DNA from: DAMCAP01 sp964370205
Lineage (GTDB): Bacteria; Bacillota; Clostridia; Oscillospirales; Ruminococcaceae
Reading direction: 5' to 3'
NCBI GenBank assembly: GCA_964370205.1
Contig: CAYJIK010000052.1
Coordinates: 1 to 13,660 of the forward strand
Length of the DNA: 13,660 bases
Shown here: one piece after another, positions 1 through 6,685 of the stretch
How positions within the stretch are numbered: position 1 is the first letter of the stretch
How the letters are laid out: each line of letters starts with the position of its first letter
Notes under the pieces: generated by a model
Database searches by the model: none
What the model saw: only the letters and a program-made list of their open reading frames with translations
What the model was told of the DNA's origin: nothing
Position numbers and translations under genes: made by a program

Positions 1-197
1 TGTTTTTCTACCTGTTCGGGGTGATACTTGGGGAGATGTTCGGTGAACAGTCAATGCCCTCCCCCGATTCGGGAGTGGCTTACCATTACGGGTTTGCGTG
101 GGCGATAGGGGTGTTTGCAGTGGGGCTTTTGGTCGGAGTTGTTGCGGATATTGTCGACAAACGAAAGCAGTTAAAGTCAGAACCGCTATCTGATTAG
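1..197 (+). CDS. C-terminal fragment of a membrane protein, 5' end outside the window
   Basis: An open frame runs in from the left edge (first full codon at 3) and ends at TAG 195-197. It gives about 64 residues. A hydrophobic stretch (FAWAIGVFAVGLLVGVV) is followed by a charged tail (DIVDKRKQLKSEPLSD), the usual look of a last membrane helix with a basic cytoplasmic end. A second hydrophobic stretch (FFYLFGVILGEMF) begins the fragment. The family cannot be named from this piece; a transporter is possible but unproven. The frame is closed by a stop codon directly before a hairpin, which supports it being a real 3' end. Confidence 0.6.
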   Translation, partial: FFYLFGVILGEMFGEQSMPSPDSGVAYHYGFAWAIGVFAVGLLVGVVADIVDKRKQLKSEPLSD

Positions 198-210
198 ATT
201 AATATTAACG

Positions 211-238
211 AATGGGCGTACCTTATGGCACGCCCATT
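211..238. terminator. Hairpin terminator shared by two convergent genes
   Basis: Perfect 9-bp arms AATGGGCGT (211-219) and ACGCCCATT (230-238) enclose a 10-base loop. The hairpin lies 13 bases after the stop of the left-edge gene (+) and 6 bases past the stop of the GNAT gene (-). The flanks are AT-rich on both sides, but no long T-run is present. A bidirectional terminator is the natural reading. Confidence 0.7.
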
Positions 239-244
239 TGCTTG

Positions 245-751
245 TTAAAACTCCTCTTTAAGCATGGAGAACAGTATATCGTCATAAAGTACACCTTCAA
301 CCATCACGCACTTGCGCAGATAGCCCTCACGTTTAAAGCCTAGCTTCTCAATCAGCTTCACCGAGCTTGTGTTCTCGGCAAACGCCCTCACTGTCACACA
401 TTCCATGCCCTTCTCGCCGAATATGTAGCCGAGGACAGCGTTTACAGCTTCTCGCATATAACCCTGTGCGGAAAACTCCTCCCCCAGAAAGAAGGACATA
501 TCCACCGATTTATCCCACAGGCGTACATGGTCGGGCTGTATAAAGATAGTACCAATCAGCGCACCGTCGTGACGTTCCACCATCATCACACGGTCGTCTC
601 CCCTACCGATTTCAGCCTTTGCCTGTTCTGGCGTCAAAAACCCCATCGGATTGTAACGGCGTACATAGTCACTGTTGCGGATTTTTATGTAGCTATTCAC
701 GTCTTCGGGTTTTGGTAGACGCACTGTTAATCGTTCTGTTTTTAGTTGCAT
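245..751 (-). CDS. GNAT-family N-acetyltransferase (RimJ/RimL-like)
   Basis: This 168-residue protein has the GCN5-related acetyltransferase fold, which moves an acetyl group from acetyl-CoA to an amine. The start TERLTVRLPKPEDV is the usual RimJ/RimL-type opening. The acetyl-CoA pyrophosphate loop is at about residues 94-102 (SAQGYMREA). The late motif ENTSSVKLIEKLGFKREGYLR (about 126-146) is the classic C-terminal signature of the family. The length is normal for a single GNAT domain. An AGAAAGGA Shine-Dalgarno lies about 11 bases before the ATG. The gene is transcribed alone and converges on the left-edge gene. The substrate cannot be told from sequence: a ribosomal protein N-terminus, an antibiotic or a small amine are all possible. 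Confidence 0.88.
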   Translation of the reverse strand: MQLKTERLTVRLPKPEDVNSYIKIRNSDYVRRYNPMGFLTPEQAKAEIGRGDDRVMMVERHDGALIGTIFIQPDHVRLWDKSVDMSFFLGEEFSAQGYMREAVNAVLGYIFGEKGMECVTVRAFAENTSSVKLIEKLGFKREGYLRKCVMVEGVLYDDILFSMLKEEF

Positions 752-844
752 TTTTGAGCATTCCTTTCTGAAAGTTTTGTGTGGTTTTTCTCACATTTGG
801 TTTTGGTTTCACAAAAACTGAGGCTATGCCGAAGAGCACAAAAC

Positions 845-875
845 TGCTGTTTAAAAATCTTGTTTTCAAACAGCA
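845..875. repeat. Bulged inverted repeat (hairpin) in the divergent spacer
   Basis: TGCTGTTT (845-852) pairs perfectly with AAACAGCA (868-875). The pairing continues inward through AAAA (853-856) and TTTT (863-866), with one bulged C at 867. This makes a 12-bp stem with a six-base loop. It overlaps the -35 and spacer of the possible promoter at 860-888, so it could be an operator or a leader structure. No function is shown. Confidence 0.55.
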
Positions 876-888
876 TTCCTCCTATAAT
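860..888 (+). promoter_or_regulatory. Possible sigma-A promoter, weak -35
   Basis: TTGTTT (860-865), a 17-base spacer and a perfect TATAAT (883-888). It lies about 170 bases before the rhomboid start, so it would give a long leader or a short RNA. The -35 matches only three of six positions. Confidence 0.35.
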
Positions 889-998
889 ATTGTAATCCTT
901 TTTCGAGGTGATCCCCAGCGCACGGGACACATAAAATGCTCCATACAGTTTTCCGTAGCACTTCTATAACAAGGTTGATTTCCGATATCTCGCTCCCC

Positions 999-1027
999 TC
1001 GACAAAACTACATGTTTATGTTAAAAT
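999..1027 (+). promoter_or_regulatory. Sigma-A promoter of the rhomboid gene
   Basis: TCGACA (999-1004), a 17-base spacer and TAAAAT (1022-1027) each differ from consensus at one position. Transcription would start near 1034, leaving about 30 bases before the ATG at 1066. An upstream in-frame ATG at 1012 lies inside this promoter, which argues against it as the start. Confidence 0.7.
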
Positions 1028-1065
1028 ACAAAAAAGCACTACACCACCGAAAGGAGCGTCCCACT

Positions 1066-1674
1066 ATGAAACTTCCAAGCTTACTTCAAAGAGTACACTA
1101 TAACTCCCCGGTAATCCTCACTGTCGCTCTGCTGTCATTGGTCACTCTTATATTAAACACGCTAACAGCCGGCATAACAAATGCCCTTTTTTTCACAGTC
1201 TATAGTTCCCCTCTCTCTGACCCATTCAGCTACATACGCCTGTTCGGGCATATTATCGGTCACAGCGGATATGCACACTTTTCGGGGAATATGCTGTTTT
1301 TGCTCGTCATTGGGCCGCCGATGGAGGAGAAATACGGTAGTAAAACACTGCTTGTCGGTATACTGGCAACTGCTTTGCTGTCCGGTATACTGCAATGTCT
1401 ACTCTTCCCGGGTGTGGGACTGCTGGGTGCCAGTGGCATTGTGTTTATGCTTATCATGCTGTCGTCGCTTTCCGGTATGCGTAGCGGCGATATACCGCTA
1501 ACTCTGATACTGGTGGCGATATTCTACCTGGGCGAAGAAGTGTATAACGCTATCTTCGTGCAGGACGGTGTGTCGCAGTTTGCTCACATTATAGGCGGAC
1601 TTGCAGGTACGGCGTTCGGTTACATAGTGGACGCACGTAAAAACAAACCACAAAGCACTACACTCCCGCTGTAA
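1066..1674 (+). CDS. Rhomboid-family intramembrane serine protease
   Basis: Rhomboids cut other membrane proteins within or next to the bilayer using a Ser-His dyad. In this 202-residue protein the catalytic serine sits in GASG (Ser123) and the catalytic histidine in QFAHIIGG (His174). The oxyanion-side HxxxN motif is present as HFSGN (His71, Asn75). About six hydrophobic segments are visible, starting near residue 15, with no extra domain beyond a short basic tail. The start at 1066 is chosen because AAAGGAG lies just upstream and because the in-frame ATG at 1012 falls inside the likely promoter. The gene stands alone and converges on the HD-GYP gene. All catalytic positions are intact, so an active protease is expected; substrates are unknown. 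Confidence 0.88.
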   Translation: MKLPSLLQRVHYNSPVILTVALLSLVTLILNTLTAGITNALFFTVYSSPLSDPFSYIRLFGHIIGHSGYAHFSGNMLFLLVIGPPMEEKYGSKTLLVGILATALLSGILQCLLFPGVGLLGASGIVFMLIMLSSLSGMRSGDIPLTLILVAIFYLGEEVYNAIFVQDGVSQFAHIIGGLAGTAFGYIVDARKNKPQSTTLPL

Positions 1675-1712
1675 ACATCGTAATAGCAATAATAAAACAT
1701 ACATAAACAGTT

Positions 1713-1771
1713 CGAGAAACAATCGTGCCGAGTAGAGTGATATTTCTACTAATGGTCACGGTTGTTTCTCG
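1713..1771. terminator. Long bulged hairpin, likely bidirectional terminator
   Basis: The arms 1713-1727 (CGAGAAACAATCGTG) and 1757-1771 (CACGGTTGTTTCTCG) pair over 15 positions with one wobble. Inside them a second hairpin forms between AGTAGA (1731-1736) and TCTACT (1745-1750). The element lies between the convergent rhomboid (+) and HD-GYP (-) genes. TTT follows it on the + strand. Confidence 0.6.
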
Positions 1772-1823
1772 TTTAAAGACAAATTTAGTTGTATGCGGTT
1801 GCCGTGAATAGTCAAAAGCGACA

Positions 1824-3764
1824 CTATTCATCGTAAAGGTTTGGTATGGGCATGTTGCCACCGCTGGAAATACTCTTATAATAGGTGTCATACCTATACT
1901 CGTTAATGACTTGGTTCATGCGTGCACGTAGTTGCTTGCTTGGTGCGTCCTCCGCCATCAGTATCGCTGCAATGTGGGGCGAATATCTGGTGCCTCTACC
2001 CTCGTCTATCTCGGCTATTACCATTTCAAGTGTCTTTCCAATCGAGTAGCTTCTGCCTATGACGTCGGTGGCGGCATCTATCGAGTCGCAAACGGTCAAG
2101 ACATCTATAATAGTGCGGAATAATGATTTCGTGTTGTCAAAATCAGGGGGATAACCAAACGTGCCGTCATAGCTTTTGTGGTGGCCTAGCGACACCTCAA
2201 GCATGGCTGTAAATATTCCGTCCAGCTCAAGAAGGTTAGTACCCTTCTTATCAGAAAACTGTAATACTGCACCGCCTGTTTTACTAAAGTCGGCTCGGTC
2301 TACACCAAAAAACTCAATACCGCCCTTGGGGTGCTGTTTTATTATCTCAAACTCTTCGTCCAACAGTCGTCTGGCGTACAGTGATATAGTGTGAGCGTAG
2401 CTTATTTTCCCTATATCGTGAACCAATCCGCAGTACCACGCAAACTCTACAAGGCTCTCTTGGTTGTCCTCAACATCTGAGATCGAGTTCAGCCCAAACA
2501 TACCCATGAAGTCCTGTGGCCTGTGTTCTATCAAAAATTCGGTTAAAGTCGCCGCAAGTTTTGCCACCACCACCGAATGCACATAGGTAGGCATGTGTCG
2601 ACAGACAGTCAAACGCAGTATTACCCGCAAAAACTCCATGTCATCGCTCATGCTGGTGTACCCGGACGCAAAGCTATAGAACATGGTGGTTACAAAACTC
2701 GGTGGCACACTGCCCGGTATACTCCGTGCATAGTCAAGCACTTCGTCCTCAAGTTGTTTAAAGTAACCCGAATATCCCAGTCGCTTTTCCTTAGTCATCT
2801 TTGAGGCATACTCGAGTATCAAAGCGGAAGTATAGAATTTTCTATATACACCGTCCGAAGAATAGTCGTCATTAGAAGCTGCTTTATATATTCTTTGTAA
2901 AACCTCAAACATCTCATCAAATGTTATGCGGCCCGTGTAGTACTTCATTTCCGTATGAAATCCTTCCACTCTAGAGGGGAAAGTGCCTAAAGGGTTTGCT
3001 CTCTGCACCTTCTCCGCACGCTCATACAAACGTTTAGTTGCCTCATACACTTGATCAATCAGGCTTTTGTCCGTCATAGTGCCGCTACGAATTCTATTCA
3101 TACTGGCAGTACACATATTTTCATCTATATTAAGAAAATATGCCTCCCACGGGAAATCCGGGTCAAGCGGTTGTGCTACATGTCGCCAAAAGTGCCGAGT
3201 CTCCTCTATCGCATCCATAAAATCGCCATAGTCAAGTTTAGCATATGCAACATACACGTTTGCGTACGCTCTCACAATAATATTGCGTACAGGCTTATCA
3301 AACTCGGCATAGCGCGCACCGAATGAACGTATCTCAATATAATCCTTAAGATATCTTTCTCTAAACAATGCGTTTTGCAGGTAAAATAGCGCAAGCGCCC
3401 TACCAAAAAGATTGGTTATGTAAAGCGCTGTGTCGCCGATGTGTTTTGCGTATCTTACTAAAATATCACGCAACAAAAACGCAAGGCCTGTATCCTTCTG
3501 CCCTGCGTGACTGGAAAGTTCTGCCGCTAGTTCCTCAAACTCACTTACGAGTTCAGGGGGGAGTGTTTCGGGGTTTTTGTTGTAAGGCTGAATATAGTTA
3601 TCAATTAACTCGTTTGTGCCTCGCATTATATCTTTTATCTCTCCGGCGTGTTTTGCGATGGTAAACACAATGTTATCACGAGTAATCTCGCCCCCAAATT
3701 GATTTGCGGACAGCTCTATATATTTCTGCTCTAATTCTAAGAGTTTCTTCGAATTATCATTCAT
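1824..3764 (-). CDS. HD-GYP domain protein with an unrecognised helical N-terminal half
   Basis: HD-GYP domains are metal-dependent phosphodiesterases, mostly acting on c-di-GMP. In this 646-residue protein the domain covers roughly residues 390-610. Visible ligand motifs are HSVVVAKLA (His396), HDIGK (449-453), QHPKGG (His478), GHHKSYDG (His528-His529) and CDSIDA (Asp560, Asp563). The GYP loop is odd: the usual HHExxDGxGYP reads HHKSYDGTFGYP, with Lys for Glu and one extra residue. Residues 1-385 are charged, helical-looking and without a domain I can name; no membrane segment or signal peptide is evident, so the protein should be cytosolic. ATG 3764 is chosen because AAAGGAC lies about eight bases upstream; an ATG at 3788 has no such site. 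The gene is monocistronic with its own strong promoter. Activity on c-di-GMP is inferred. Confidence 0.85.
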   Translation of the reverse strand: MNDNSKKLLELEQKYIELSANQFGGEITRDNIVFTIAKHAGEIKDIMRGTNELIDNYIQPYNKNPETLPPELVSEFEELAAELSSHAGQKDTGLAFLLRDILVRYAKHIGDTALYITNLFGRALALFYLQNALFRERYLKDYIEIRSFGARYAEFDKPVRNIIVRAYANVYVAYAKLDYGDFMDAIEETRHFWRHVAQPLDPDFPWEAYFLNIDENMCTASMNRIRSGTMTDKSLIDQVYEATKRLYERAEKVQRANPLGTFPSRVEGFHTEMKYYTGRITFDEMFEVLQRIYKAASNDDYSSDGVYRKFYTSALILEYASKMTKEKRLGYSGYFKQLEDEVLDYARSIPGSVPPSFVTTMFYSFASGYTSMSDDMEFLRVILRLTVCRHMPTYVHSVVVAKLAATLTEFLIEHRPQDFMGMFGLNSISDVEDNQESLVEFAWYCGLVHDIGKISYAHTISLYARRLLDEEFEIIKQHPKGGIEFFGVDRADFSKTGGAVLQFSDKKGTNLLELDGIFTAMLEVSLGHHKSYDGTFGYPPDFDNTKSLFRTIIDVLTVCDSIDAATDVIGRSYSIGKTLEMVIAEIDEGRGTRYSPHIAAILMAEDAPSKQLRARMNQVINEYRYDTYYKSISSGGNMPIPNLYDE

Positions 3765-3834
3765 TCTCAATACGTCCTTTTTAAACATAGGCGTAACAAC
3801 CGCATTCTAAAATCAGACCATATACTATACTTTT

Positions 3835-3863
3835 ATTTTAAGTGCATACACCCAAAAAGTCAA
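3835..3863 (-). promoter_or_regulatory. Sigma-A promoter of the HD-GYP gene
   Basis: Read on the - strand: TTGACT (3863-3858), exactly 17 bases, then TAAAAT (3840-3835). Each box is one base from consensus. Transcription would begin near 3828, giving a leader of about 64 bases before the ATG at 3764. Confidence 0.75.
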
Positions 3864-3948
3864 CCTTTTTTGTGCAGTCAGTTATAATGTTTAATAGCAA
3901 ATTGCCAAAAAATAGGTAAAAACGCACCCTTTTTGCCATTTTGTTTCA

Positions 3949-3984
3949 GCAAAACCGTAAACGAGCTATTTACAATAGTTTTGC
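3949..3984. repeat. Two-step inverted repeat in the divergent spacer
   Basis: Outer arms GCAAAAC (3949-3955) and GTTTTGC (3978-3984) enclose inner arms GTAAA (3957-3961) and TTTAC (3969-3973). The two stems are joined by a small asymmetric internal loop. It could be an operator or RNA structure. No T-run follows, so it is not a clear terminator. Confidence 0.5.
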
Positions 3985-4045
3985 AAAGTCAATCATAAAA
4001 AATTCTCCAAAAGCTACCACACAGCAAAGGGTTACAGTGTCATCA

Positions 4046-4073
4046 TTGACTAACAGCGTCAATTTATGATAAA
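4046..4073 (+). promoter_or_regulatory. Possible promoter of the zinc-ribbon gene
   Basis: TTGACT (4046-4051), a 16-base spacer and GATAAA (4068-4073). The -35 is good and the -10 weak (four of six). The -35 is also half of a short inverted repeat, ATTGAC (4045-4050) with GTCAAT (4058-4063). A start near 4080 would place both palindromes at 4106-4157 in the transcribed leader. Confidence 0.4.
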
Positions 4074-4105
4074 GTACCGTTATGGACGCAAAATATCTGA
4101 AAGTA

Positions 4106-4136
4106 TGATAGTTTGAAATAAAATTTCAAACTATCA
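4106..4136. repeat. Perfect palindrome 1 (14-bp arms, 3-base loop)
   Basis: Arm TGATAGTTTGAAAT (4106-4119) is the exact reverse complement of ATTTCAAACTATCA (4123-4136), with loop AAA. It ends on the same base where the next palindrome begins. As RNA it would be a long A/U-rich hairpin, as DNA a large operator-like dyad. It lies 45 bases before the zinc-ribbon start codon. Confidence 0.8.
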
Positions 4137-4157
4137 GTTACAACCGCGGTTGTAACT
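4136..4157. repeat. Perfect palindrome 2 (22 bp, no spacer)
   Basis: AGTTACAACCG (4136-4146) is followed directly by its exact reverse complement CGGTTGTAACT (4147-4157). A full dyad with no central spacer is more typical of a protein-binding operator than of a terminator. It ends four bases before the AGAAAGGA ribosome binding site of the zinc-ribbon gene, so a bound repressor or a hairpin there could block expression. Confidence 0.8.
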
Positions 4158-4180
4158 TGCAGAAAGGAATGGTAATTAAT

Positions 4181-4570
4181 ATGAAATCTTGTAAGCAGTG
4201 CAACGCACAGCTGAATGACAGCGATACTCTCTGCGGAATATGCGGTACCAAGTGTGAAACTGTGGAGTTTAACCTCCGTGAAATATCTGACAGCGCAAAC
4301 CCCTTCGGCGCCTCCAACATAGGCCCTCAACACTACCGTGACGGTGTGGCGGATGGCTTTGTAAGAAGGTACGGGCCACTTCTACTCACTGCGGCAGGGC
4401 TTATAATCATGTGGGAGATTTGGTTTTTCCTCGGATTTTTGTTTATTGTAATGGGGCTTACCTACTCGTTTAGAAATATGCGATTGAAGCACGGGCTGTT
4501 TTTTAAGGTAAGCTTTGGCATATGCGCACTTTGCTTTTTGGTGGCGGTAGGGTTGCTTGTACTGTTGTAA
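4181..4570 (+). CDS. Small zinc-ribbon membrane protein, function unknown
   Basis: This 129-residue protein starts with a zinc-ribbon knuckle pair, Cys4-x2-Cys7 and Cys18-x2-Cys21, with a further cysteine at 25. A polar linker runs from about 26 to 64. Two or three membrane segments follow (about 66-95, probably two helices, and 106-129). Bacterial proteins of this shape are common in Firmicutes, mostly unstudied, and often annotated only as zinc-ribbon domain proteins. The ATG at 4181 is chosen over TTG 4157 and ATG 4169 because AGAAAGGA (4161-4168) is spaced only for 4181. Two perfect palindromes lie directly upstream and suggest tight control. The gene could belong with the downstream flippase gene, but the 210-base gap makes that uncertain. 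No specific role can be given. Confidence 0.75.
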   Translation: MKSCKQCNAQLNDSDTLCGICGTKCETVEFNLREISDSANPFGASNIGPQHYRDGVADGFVRRYGPLLLTAAGLIIMWEIWFFLGFLFIVMGLTYSFRNMRLKHGLFFKVSFGICALCFLVAVGLLVLL

Positions 4571-4780
4571 AGGGCTATACATTAATGTACTGCTCGCCAT
4601 CCATTATTATGCACGCATACACTATGAACGCTTTAAGGCACCGGATTTAGGGCGACTTAGGACAGAGACGTTTCGGTGGCACTGATGGATTGTGGATTGT
4701 TTGCCTCTGATGACGTTTTCTTCGTTCCCAATCATATAGTGGGACATACCGTAATAAACTATATAGAAAGGGGGAGGAGC

Positions 4781-6511
4781 ATGAAAAAGAGCCAATCGTT
4801 TTTCGGCGGTGCGTTTACTCTTATTGTCGGTGCAATAGTCGTGAAAATCATAGGTGCGGTGTTCAAGATACCGCTTACCAATATACTGGGCGGTGTCGGT
4901 ATGGGCTTTTACATGAGCGCATACGGCATATTTGGCCCTATCTACTCCATGTCGGTGGCGGGTTTTCCTGTTGCTGTGTCACGTCTTGTATCAAAAGCGG
5001 AGGCGTCGGGGAGAGCGTGGGAGTCAAAGTCCATATTAAAGGCAGGGCTTTTGGCGTTTATGTTTATCGGCAGTATCGGCTGTCTGCTACTGATTATGTT
5101 TGCAGACGAGCTCACCTCCTTGATTGGTAACACTCAGGCGTACTATTCGGTGCTGTGCATTGCGCCTGCCATACTGTTCTGTGCCCTTTCTTCCGCTCTT
5201 AGAGGGTATAACGAGGGTGGTCGTAACATGATGCCTACGGCTGTTTCACAGATGATAGAGGCGGTGCTTAAGCTTACGTTTGGTATACTGTTTTGCCTTT
5301 TGGTGCTGAGTATCGGCACCGACAGCTTCCATACAGGGGAAATATTCGGGATACCGTTTGGGAGTGGTCGAGAGGGTGAGCTGCTTCTGTTGTCCCTTGC
5401 GTCGGCAGGGGCTATCTCGGGGGTGACGGTTGGTAGCGTGGGGGCGTTTTTGTACCTGTTCTTTGTGACAGTTGTGAAGAAGGACAAAACTAACCGCTTC
5501 ATCCCTCCACATCTACAGCGTACTCGTACCACCACCTACATTTGGCAGATACTCGCACTTGCGCTACCTGTCTGCACAGCAGCGCTTATGGCGAACATCA
5601 CGTCTCTGATAGACCTTGGCACTATCATGAATCGCCTGTCCGATACGGCGGTGGAAAATCCCGATTTACTGCGAATATCTCACGGCTACAGCATCCCCTC
5701 CCACCTGACAGGCGAGAATATCAGCTCATTTCTGTTTGGGTCGTACACGGGTCTGGCGCTCACGATATTTAACATACTACCCACATTCTGCACAGCTATA
5801 GGTACGTCCGCACTGCCGCTTATATCGTCACTCTATACAAAGGGGCGTAGGCGTGAACTTCGTGAGGCGGTGAATTCTATACTCAAGGTCACATCGCTTA
5901 TCGCTTTCCCTGCCGGTATGGGTATAGCGGTGTTGTCCGAACCTATACTGAGTCTGCTGTTCTTTAACAACCCTGCTGAGGTCGCCGTTGCCGCTCCGAT
6001 GCTTAGAACGCTTGGCGTGGCGGTGATGTTTGTGGCGTTTGCCGCCCCGATAAATGCGATACTTCAAGCCACGGGTAAGGTGTACACCCCTGCTAAACTT
6101 ATGCTTATCGGTGGGCTTATAAAGTTGACACTAAATCATTTTTTGGTGGGTATACCTGCCATTAACATAAAGGGCGCACCTGTGGGTACTATCTGCTGTT
6201 ATGTGTTTATTGTGGTGGCAGGTCTGCGTGCGGTGGACAGTTCGGTAGGTACAAACCTAAACCTGATACCGATAATGTCCAAGCCGTTTATATCCGCCCT
6301 GCTCTGCGCCGGGACCGCCTATACAGTGCAAACCTATCTGGAGACACTTACCGAAAGTAGGCTCGTAGTGCTTGTTAGTGTCGCTACAGGGGCGCTGGTT
6401 TACCTAATTTCCGTGCTTTTACTACGCACAATAACAGAAAATGATTTAATTTTGTTTAAAAACGGTAATAAATTTAAAAAGATACTTGAAAAAAGGAAAC
6501 TTTTAGGGTAA
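4781..6511 (+). CDS. SpoVB/YabM-type polysaccharide or lipid flippase (MOP superfamily)
   Basis: MOP-superfamily flippases carry lipid-linked sugars such as peptidoglycan precursors across the membrane. This 576-residue protein has about 14 hydrophobic segments and the typical SpoVB-family opening: GAFTLIVGAIVVKIIGAVFK, then IPLTNILGGVGMGFYMSAYGIF and SVAGFPVAVSRLVSKAEA. Length and basic C-terminus (KFKKILEKRKLLG) are normal. ATG 4781 is chosen because AGGGGGAGGAGC sits immediately before it; an in-frame ATG at 4676 lacks a ribosome binding site and would add 35 residues with no membrane-protein character. Its position before mazG, HU and rqcP matches yabM before yabN and yabO in Bacillus subtilis. 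SpoVB-family proteins act in spore cortex or cell-wall synthesis; which substrate applies here is not decided by the sequence. Confidence 0.85.
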   Translation: MKKSQSFFGGAFTLIVGAIVVKIIGAVFKIPLTNILGGVGMGFYMSAYGIFGPIYSMSVAGFPVAVSRLVSKAEASGRAWESKSILKAGLLAFMFIGSIGCLLLIMFADELTSLIGNTQAYYSVLCIAPAILFCALSSALRGYNEGGRNMMPTAVSQMIEAVLKLTFGILFCLLVLSIGTDSFHTGEIFGIPFGSGREGELLLLSLASAGAISGVTVGSVGAFLYLFFVTVVKKDKTNRFIPPHLQRTRTTTYIWQILALALPVCTAALMANITSLIDLGTIMNRLSDTAVENPDLLRISHGYSIPSHLTGENISSFLFGSYTGLALTIFNILPTFCTAIGTSALPLISSLYTKGRRRELREAVNSILKVTSLIAFPAGMGIAVLSEPILSLLFFNNPAEVAVAAPMLRTLGVAVMFVAFAAPINAILQATGKVYTPAKLMLIGGLIKLTLNHFLVGIPAINIKGAPVGTICCYVFIVVAGLRAVDSSVGTNLNLIPIMSKPFISALLCAGTAYTVQTYLETLTESRLVVLVSVATGALVYLISVLLLRTITENDLILFKNGNKFKKILEKRKLLG

Positions 6512-6685
6512 ACTAAGAAGTGTCGGCACTTAAATCGCTGAGACTGTGTTTGAAGTATACTTTTTTTATAGGAAGTTTGTTTTAAATGGCTTCTCTGTTT
6601 CTGTAGAAAAGCAAAAAGCATACTCAACTGCTGCACTGTTCATAATAGTGTTATCTCGTTATTCTTGGAAATGGAGGTAGAGTAA

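Larger units (their letters stand above)
752..1065. other. Divergent intergenic region between the GNAT and rhomboid genes
   Basis: These 314 bases separate two divergently transcribed genes. They hold a bulged hairpin at 845-875, a possible + strand promoter at 860-888 and a better + strand promoter at 999-1027 that fits the rhomboid gene. I could not find a convincing promoter for the GNAT gene on the - strand, nor a coding frame with a believable ribosome binding site. Confidence 0.6.
3765..4180. other. Structured divergent intergenic region
   Basis: These 416 AT-rich bases lie between the HD-GYP gene (-) and the zinc-ribbon gene (+). They hold the HD-GYP promoter (3835-3863), a two-step hairpin (3949-3984), a weak + promoter (4046-4073) and two abutting palindromes (4106-4157). 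No coding frame with a ribosome binding site was seen. Confidence 0.65.

Noticed and set aside
4676..4780. An upstream ATG adding 35 residues to the flippase
   Set aside because: No ribosome binding site precedes it, and the added residues do not resemble SpoVB-family N-termini, whereas ATG 4781 follows AGGGGGAGGAGC.
4571..4780. Gap before the flippase examined for a T-box, riboswitch or terminator
   Set aside because: Only short chance inverted repeats (such as TCCCA with TGGGA near 4727-4745) were seen, with no T-box sequence and no hairpin plus T-run.
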